From Annulohypoxylon bovei var. microspora (Eukaryota; Ascomycota; Sordariomycetes; Xylariales; Hypoxylaceae), in the NCBI GenBank assembly GCA_022836615.1, contig MU405255.1:1-64000 (forward strand): DNA of 64,000 bases, read 5' to 3'. Below are positions 58,623-64,000 of the stretch, piece by piece. How positions within the stretch are numbered: the first letter of the stretch is position 1; each line of letters starts with the position of its first letter. The notes below the pieces were generated by a model. The model was not told where the DNA came from. It saw only the letters and a list, made by a program, of their open reading frames with translations, and ran no database searches. The translations under genes were made by a program, and so were the position numbers.

Positions 58623-60316
58623 ATTTACCGACGGGGACTGACCAATCCTGCGACAGAGGACAGTTATGTAAATCGATCTTCATTTCGATAGATGCGACAA
58701 GTTGAGATATTCATTCTTAGAAACAATAAAGTTTCCTTAATAAGAATTTTATCGTACCCAGTCGCCAACTTCTCCGCGATTCATAAAGGAACCCCTTCCA
58801 TGATAGCGGCTGAAAACGCCAAGGCGACAACTTCGATGACGGATAGCAAAGTCTAGTCTCGTCCAAGATAACTCTATTTGATGGATAGTATTAGTTGAAG
58901 GTTAGGTGTTAGGTATGTGAAACCGACAAGTTCTTCACATCGTGATATACATGCCGAGCTAACAGTCGAGAAGATGGGCTTATGAGTATTACTTAATGGT
59001 TGGATTATCTTCGTCTACCACACCAGTTAAGCTGGTGGGTGTCGGAAAGGGGGCCTCGCTGTAGAATAGGTAGCATCAGAGGCCCGAGACGGGAGTCGAG
59101 AACAAGAATATAGGATCTCTACGCCTATACTCCCCCTCCATAAGGGTATCTGGAACTGTACGACGGTGTTGTGGAACCGGAGAATACCAACTAATTATGT
59201 CACTATAAGTAATGTTAGATCCCGAAAGAGGTATACGATGCTAGTAAAACGAGATCGCATAGACGAGATCATGCCGTAGTCGCTAATATCGGGTGAGATA
59301 GCCGGGGAAGGTAAATAAAAGGGGTTGTAATTTGTAAGACGACGAATCTCCCGAGAAGCAATGACAATATTGATTATTAAATTGACTTGAACTAAACTAC
59401 AAGTACACTCTACCTTGATGAACTTTTCGATACTGTTTCTTCGTGTAAGTTATGCGGTGACAAAGACTTCGGTCTGTTAATTCGACATATCTAAAGATTG
59501 TGTTATGAGCCGATCTAGAAATATACCTAGACTAGGCAGACCAGGCGATAATGCCACCACCTGATGTGGTGTAAGTCTTATGTCCGACCAATAGATAATA
59601 CGGAGATCTAGATGTCACAGGCTCGGTAGTCGCCGAGGGTAAAGATCGTCAAATGTTTCGTAACCGGGACTTGGCGATATAGAAGAACTGCATACACATA
59701 TGGAACGTGGCGAAGGTGATAGGCTATGTAATTGTCGTGAAGGTCACTGGAGTTCCTTAGAGTTCCAACTTCTTGTTGCCAAGTAAAGGGTTACTGATCC
59801 TCTCCAAAGGCTTACTCGTACGAATTAGGCTATGCCGGAAGAATATTCTGTCGAAGAAGTCAGAACATCTTTTGATATACTATGCCACAGTCGACTCTTA
59901 AGAGACATCGCATTTCTCGTGAATAAACTAATCATAAACTTTCATTTGGTAGTAACTATTTGGGTACCTAGTCAGTAATTCAGCAAGTACCATAATACCA
60001 CTATAAGTTATGTGTAGGTGAGGTGAATAATCAGTCATATCGAGACAAAAGTTCGGCACATTCTTACCTCAAAATCCCCAATTGAACCTAGCTATTTCAA
60101 ACATGTTTGGCACACAAAACCAGAAGACATTCGTAACTCAATTTTAGACATTACCTGACCCTCGTACACTTAAAAACGTTTCTCATAGCATAGCAAAATG
60201 GGTATAATATGCTACCGGTATCCGAACTCCACACACAAGCAACAACCGCGGAACACACGACCTCTCTGTTGCTGTGCCTCCCGACCACATCCGTTTCTCC
60301 ACCTTGCCCGCCAAGA
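58623..60316. other. Intergenic region, nothing recognised
   Basis: About 1.7 kb without a frame of coding character. No tRNA or known repeat was found by eye. Confidence 0.5.
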
Positions 60317-60781
60317 TTACTTAGTTGTTCGAGAGCGGCGTGACAGGCCTACGCCGAGGCCTATAGCTAGCGGGACAAGTACGAAGAGGAAGATTGCCAT
60401 AGGTAGGAGAATGTATAGGAATAGGAAGCGTCTCGAGCGCCGGCAGTACGTTCTGTGAGGAGGGAGGACAGAATCGAGACGCGTGCGGAACGAAGTGGCG
60501 AGCGTAGGCTTTCCCGAGCTATTCTCCGTGATCGGGGAAGTTTGTAACGGAAGCGTAGACGCTCGGTCAGACGGTTCTTTTGCTCTGTCTATCCCGGCTG
60601 GAGTCGAAGGTGAAGCCCGAGTTGACATATCTAAGGGCGGTTCATCCGTAGGGTTCTTCGATGGAAGAATTCGACCCAGCAACGATTGGCGAGGTTTCGG
60701 AGGATGGGTTATGGTCTCCCACTCCGGGAGTTGGTAGACTGGCGAAGGTGCGGAGGGAACATCCTCGCTATGATCTGCCAT
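60317..60781 (-). CDS. Small C-terminally anchored membrane protein
   Basis: Single frame of 154 residues starting MADHSEDVPSAPSPVYQLPE. Residues 1-110 are polar and Pro/Ser-rich. A basic patch (RTYCRRSRR) precedes one hydrophobic segment at about residues 119-146 (FLFLYILLPMAIFLFVLVPL, then AIGLGVGL), and the protein ends SRRSRTTK. This is a tail-anchored or single-pass type II layout. In some fungal proteins a similar cytosolic segment and anchor precede an extracellular domain, so this gene may be a truncated member or may continue in a missed exon. No enzymatic domain is present. Confidence 0.5.
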   Translation of the reverse strand: MADHSEDVPSAPSPVYQLPEWETITHPPKPRQSLLGRILPSKNPTDEPPLDMSTRASPSTPAGIDRAKEPSDRASTLPLQTSPITENSSGKPTLATSFRTRLDSVLPPHRTYCRRSRRFLFLYILLPMAIFLFVLVPLAIGLGVGLSRRSRTTK

Positions 60782-61288
60782 CTTTGTATGGGCATTGACT
60801 AACCTAGCTGTCTAAGTAGTGAAATATGAGAGTGTAAATCTACTAGGATAGACTAGAGGTTTCAACAGGTTGCCCTCGATGTTCTGGTTAAATGACGTGA
60901 ACGAAGTCAACTAGAAAACAGAAACGAACGGGATAAACGAAACGAAGGGCAGCATCTTATTCCCTCGAAGTAAATACATTGGAGGGAGACACCAAGTTTG
61001 AAAGACAGGTAAACAAACTTGTAATTAACTCTCACGAGACACAAAAGGTTGCAAACCGGGAAATGGGAAATGGAAAATGGGAAAAAAAAGAAAGTTGATG
61101 GAGTAACGTCAAAAGTTGGAGATAAAAACGCCACCTCTCCAAGCTTTTGGTGGGTCCGGTATATAATGCGGGGTACGTTTCCACTTATTACCAACATTTA
61201 AGTGGAGCATGAAGTATCAGATAGATGAACCATTTCAGTCCCTTGGGCCTTCATCCCATCCCTCGCTCATGAGCACTACCTAGTAGTC
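60782..61288. other. Intergenic region
   Basis: About 500 bp including a run of GGGAAATGG-type repeats at about 61058-61082. No gene was seen. Confidence 0.5.
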
Positions 61289-62063
61289 TCACACTCGTAT
61301 AATCGTCTCGGCCTCCCTTTCCATAGACTGTAGCGCCGCCTTTGCAGCATGGAGCGCAACTTCATCTTGCGTTTGCATTTCCTTCAGACGATTGCGCCAG
61401 AATGAGTATGTACCGTTGAACTGTCATTGCCTTCCCTCCTTTCCAGAGGTCTCTCTGTCTGTCCAAAGCCCAGCTCTCCTCGCTCTTCGCAGCTCCCTCC
61501 CTGAAACGCGCGCCTGCGATGTCGAGCCACTCGGCCGCGGCAGGAATCTGGAAGTCGAGCAAAGCATCGCTGCTCTCTAGCGCGTCCGCCACCGTCTCGT
61601 AACCCCAGTCTATGGGGATACTCGCAAGTCCTGCCACTGCCAGCCGAGCCTCTATCTCCGCCTTCCTAGTGTGATATTCCCGTAGTCGACCGCGTTCGGT
61701 GGCTTCCGCTTTGAGAGCCTTCTCGCGCCAGTCTGTCGATTGATGGATGTCTGCGTAAAGATGGCCAAAACCCGGTAGCCCGCGCCAGAGCTTGCCATGA
61801 GCTGGCCGCTTTCTCTCTTCTATGGCTGTCATATCAGGTTCCGGTAGATTCTCGATGGCTTGAATAAGTGTGATCAATGACTCGATCTTGTAGAGAATTA
61901 GACATACATATGTTGATGTAACGGTGAAGTGCGTACTTCCAAACGCGGCTATCTTGAATAATAGGAGGAGGGCACCCCCTGACGGGTACTGCAATAAGGG
62001 GATTCTACTGAGACCACCTCGTCGACTAGGTCGGACCACCTCTCGGAGTTTAGCTCGGACCAC
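61289..62063 (-). pseudogene. DUF3632-like protein with a 4-nt frameshift
   Basis: The frame open from 62063 to 61362 contains KIESLITLIQAIENLPEPDM, GKLWRGLPGFGHLYADI, ALLDFQIPAAAEWLDIAGAR and LWKGGKAMTVQRY. These follow the pattern I know for the fungal DUF3632 family (unknown function). Directly after the Arg of TVQR, at 61412-61409, the four bases TACA are followed by TAC again. Skipping one 4-nt unit restores YSFWRNRLKEMQTQDEV and an open end to a TGA at 61289, which fits the family's W-x-FW-x-x-RL end. As it stands, the protein runs into unrelated residues (ILILAQSSEGNANAR). The true N-terminus is unclear: codons before about 61915 do not resemble the family, and an upstream intron is possible but has phase problems. 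Confidence 0.5.
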
Positions 62064-62932
62064 CTCCTAGGGTCTGCAATAACCCTCCTAAAACTCGGGC
62101 ATTGCATACATTAATAACGTACCTACCTAAGATAGGTAACTATCCAATTATACAACTCTTATACAGTTCTAAATACCTTTCCTACCTAGCTACCTAGGTA
62201 TTAATGTCAAGTTAAGATTTCTTTTACCACCACCTATACCATGGATGACTTATACTAGTTTTTGCCAACAACGTCAATCTCCACCCGGATATCCATGTAC
62301 CTAATAAAATCCTACTGCCAGGGTGCTACAGAGTTGCGGAGTTGCGAATACGGGATAAAACATTCCGAGGCGGACCAAAAGTCATCCCGTAAGACCCTAC
62401 GATAGTTCCCGAGCCGGCAACTAACAGCAGGTACAATGACCCACAAGAACACCAAAGGATGCAACCAATTAAAATTTCAAGAAAATTAGATACATCTGTG
62501 TCCATACTGATTTTGCCTATGCCACATGTACTAGCACCTAACAGTATCAAGATTTCTACGCCGTGAAATAACCCTTTTTTGTTAGTGCAAAATAGTGGTG
62601 CTTACTAAGCCTTTTTAACGAATCAAAGTGCTTTTTATTCCGGAACCTCATGTACTGCTGTCAGTTGCCGGTTCGGAAGATACGGTAATACTTTTGGTTG
62701 AAAATAGTTACATTTGCACGCGTGATCTCGTTTCGTCTTATGATTCTTGTTACGGAAACATAACGGCCCAACATCATGTCATAGAAGCTGGTGGTATATA
62801 GATCGCTTCCCGCGACTTTCATGACGATGCCTTTTGTCTTTTTCTTCTTACAATAATATCCCATTTAGCTAAATCGCGACAATTTTATTGTATTCGATAC
62901 GAAGAACTCATTATCCCATTATCACATCAACC
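62064..62932. other. Intergenic region upstream of the short-chain dehydrogenase
   Basis: About 870 bp. A direct repeat of TCGGACCACCTC (62031-62042 and 62055-62066) spans its left edge, and TACCTAGGTA-type motifs lie at about 62119-62205. It holds the promoter of the dehydrogenase. No gene was seen. Confidence 0.5.
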
Positions 62933-63982
62933 ATGTCAGTTAAAAGATCGGTCCTCGTCACCGGCTGCAGCGAGGGCGGCATAGGCCACGCGCTAGCCAA
63001 GGAGTTCCAAGCCCGTGGCCTGCATGTCTTTGCCACAGCACGCTCGTTGTCCAAGATAGCCTCTCTCGAAAGTATCCCTAACATCACGCTGCTGTCGCTG
63101 GACGTCACTTCGCCTGAGTCTATCGCGGCTGCTGCGTCGGCCGTTTCCACAGCGACAGGGGGCAAGCTAGACTACCTCGTTAACAACTCCGGCTTCCAAG
63201 TCCTTAACCCGCTGCTGGATTTTGACTTGAAGCAAGCGAGGGACATGTTTGAGGTCAACGTGTTCGGGGCCATTGCTACTGTCCAAGCCTTCGCACCTTT
63301 GCTCATCTCGGCCAAGGGATGTGTCGTCAACATGACTTCCATCGCCGCCTTAATGCCTCCGCCCTGGATGGGTAGGTTTTTCATCTTATCAAACCTCGCA
63401 TCCACATCCACATTCTAGGTATTCTAACACTACTCTCTAACTTGTATCTCTTTTTCTACGAATGCAGGATTCTACGCCGGTTCTAAGTCTGCCTTTGTCA
63501 CCATTAGCGAATGTCTGCGTCTAGAACTGCAGCCGCTCGGCATCCGTGTCGTCACCGTCAACGTGGGCACCGTAAAGACCAATATCTTCAGCAACGCTCC
63601 CACACACTACGAGCTTCCGCCCGGCTCGAGGTACGGGCAGGTGGAAAAAGAGATAGGGGCGAGAGTGACGGGGAACGACATCCCCGGTAGTAAGGACACC
63701 CCTGAAGACTTTGCTCGCGGGCTTGTCGGCAAGGTCCTGGGCGGCGCCAGTGGAAAAGTCTCCTGCGGAAAACTATCGACAACTATTAGGGTGCTCACGA
63801 CGTATCTCCCGACCTGGCTAGTTGTTAGTGTCCAGATTTCTATTCCTGCTTTCGTTACTTATCTTCCTTAACTCCTTTTAACACCTGTATTTCCCGGTTA
63901 TAAGTTTCCTAAAACGATTACTAATATTGATTTGTAGGATCGCTTGAGTGTCCTTAATACTGGACTCGATACTTGGAAATAA
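62933..63982 (+). CDS. ayr1: AYR1-type short-chain dehydrogenase (1-acyl-DHAP reductase family)
   Basis: Three exons, 62933-63371, 63468-63823 and 63938-63982, encode 279 residues. The cofactor motif is TGCSEGGIGHALAKEF (TGxxxGIG with the extra Gly seen in Ayr1 proteins). Then follow LDVTSPES, NNSG in place of NNAG, catalytic Ser136 (NMTSIAA), and Tyr149-x3-Lys153 (YAGSKSAF). The Ser-Tyr spacing of 13 is standard. The short last exon adds DRLSVLNTGLDTWK; without it the frame would end in a hydrophobic run from intron sequence. Ayr1 reduces 1-acyl-dihydroxyacetone phosphate with NADPH on the ER and lipid droplets for phosphatidic acid synthesis. In fungi this subfamily is expanded, so a role in secondary metabolism is also possible. 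Confidence 0.85.
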
Positions 63983-64000
63983 ATGCGGAAATGTATTATG

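Noticed and set aside
63824..63871. Reading of the dehydrogenase through to the stop at 63871
   Set aside because: The tail is intron sequence with GTTAGT donor, TTACTAAT branch and TTGTAG acceptor; the spliced end DRLSVLNTGLDTWK fits the family.

Overview
This window is nuclear DNA from a filamentous ascomycete (Pezizomycotina), most likely a Sordariomycete. Genes carry short introns (about 50-150 nt) with GT..AG ends and CTAAC/CTAAT-like branch sites. Housekeeping proteins are of fungal type, for example a fused alpha-beta tryptophan synthase, GON7, and the TORC2 subunit HbrB/Bit61. A single dispersed 5S rRNA gene and an intron-containing tRNA lie between protein genes. Intergenic DNA is rich in interspersed TACCTAGGTA-like palindromes. 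The species cannot be fixed from the sequence alone.

Layout. Positions 1-26000 hold a block of conserved regulatory and trafficking genes: a PtaB/Adn1-like LIM-domain-binding regulator (7 exons, minus), HbrB/Bit61 (minus), GON7 of the KEOPS complex (plus), VPS39 of the HOPS complex (minus), a PHO91/PHO90-type SPX phosphate transporter (minus), a small F-box protein (plus) and a secreted, probably GPI-anchored DUF7136 protein (minus). From 26188 there is a 47-residue protein ending in a CaaX box (CSVM), with a TATA box and an A/C-rich leader. It is a candidate prenylated peptide or lipopeptide pheromone. It is followed by about 5.9 kb without a convincing gene, containing a roughly 1 kb island almost free of G and C (28140-29120).

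Positions 32257-46131 are a second dense housekeeping block: RXT3 of the Rpd3L deacetylase complex (plus), SDHAF4/SDH8 (minus), tRNA-Arg(TCG) with an intron (minus), 5S rRNA (plus), tryptophan synthase with an upstream GCN4/CPC1-type TGACTCA element (plus), mitochondrial ribosomal protein bL28m (minus), an unrecognised coiled-coil protein (plus) and mitochondrial aspartate aminotransferase (minus). The aminotransferase gene appears to need a 3-nt and a 10-nt micro-exon. Several products act in amino-acid and mitochondrial metabolism, but there is no sign of co-transcription.

Positions 46900-64000 are sparser and more accessory in character: a Ser/Thr-rich single-pass membrane protein, about 5 kb with almost no coding signal, an MFS sugar transporter, an NmrA-like/isoflavone-reductase-like gene broken by an in-frame TAG, small orphan genes, a DUF3632-like gene broken by a 4-nt insertion, and an AYR1-type short-chain dehydrogenase. 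The two broken genes and the low gene density suggest a decaying subregion. No biosynthetic cluster, CRISPR array, virus or intact transposon was seen.
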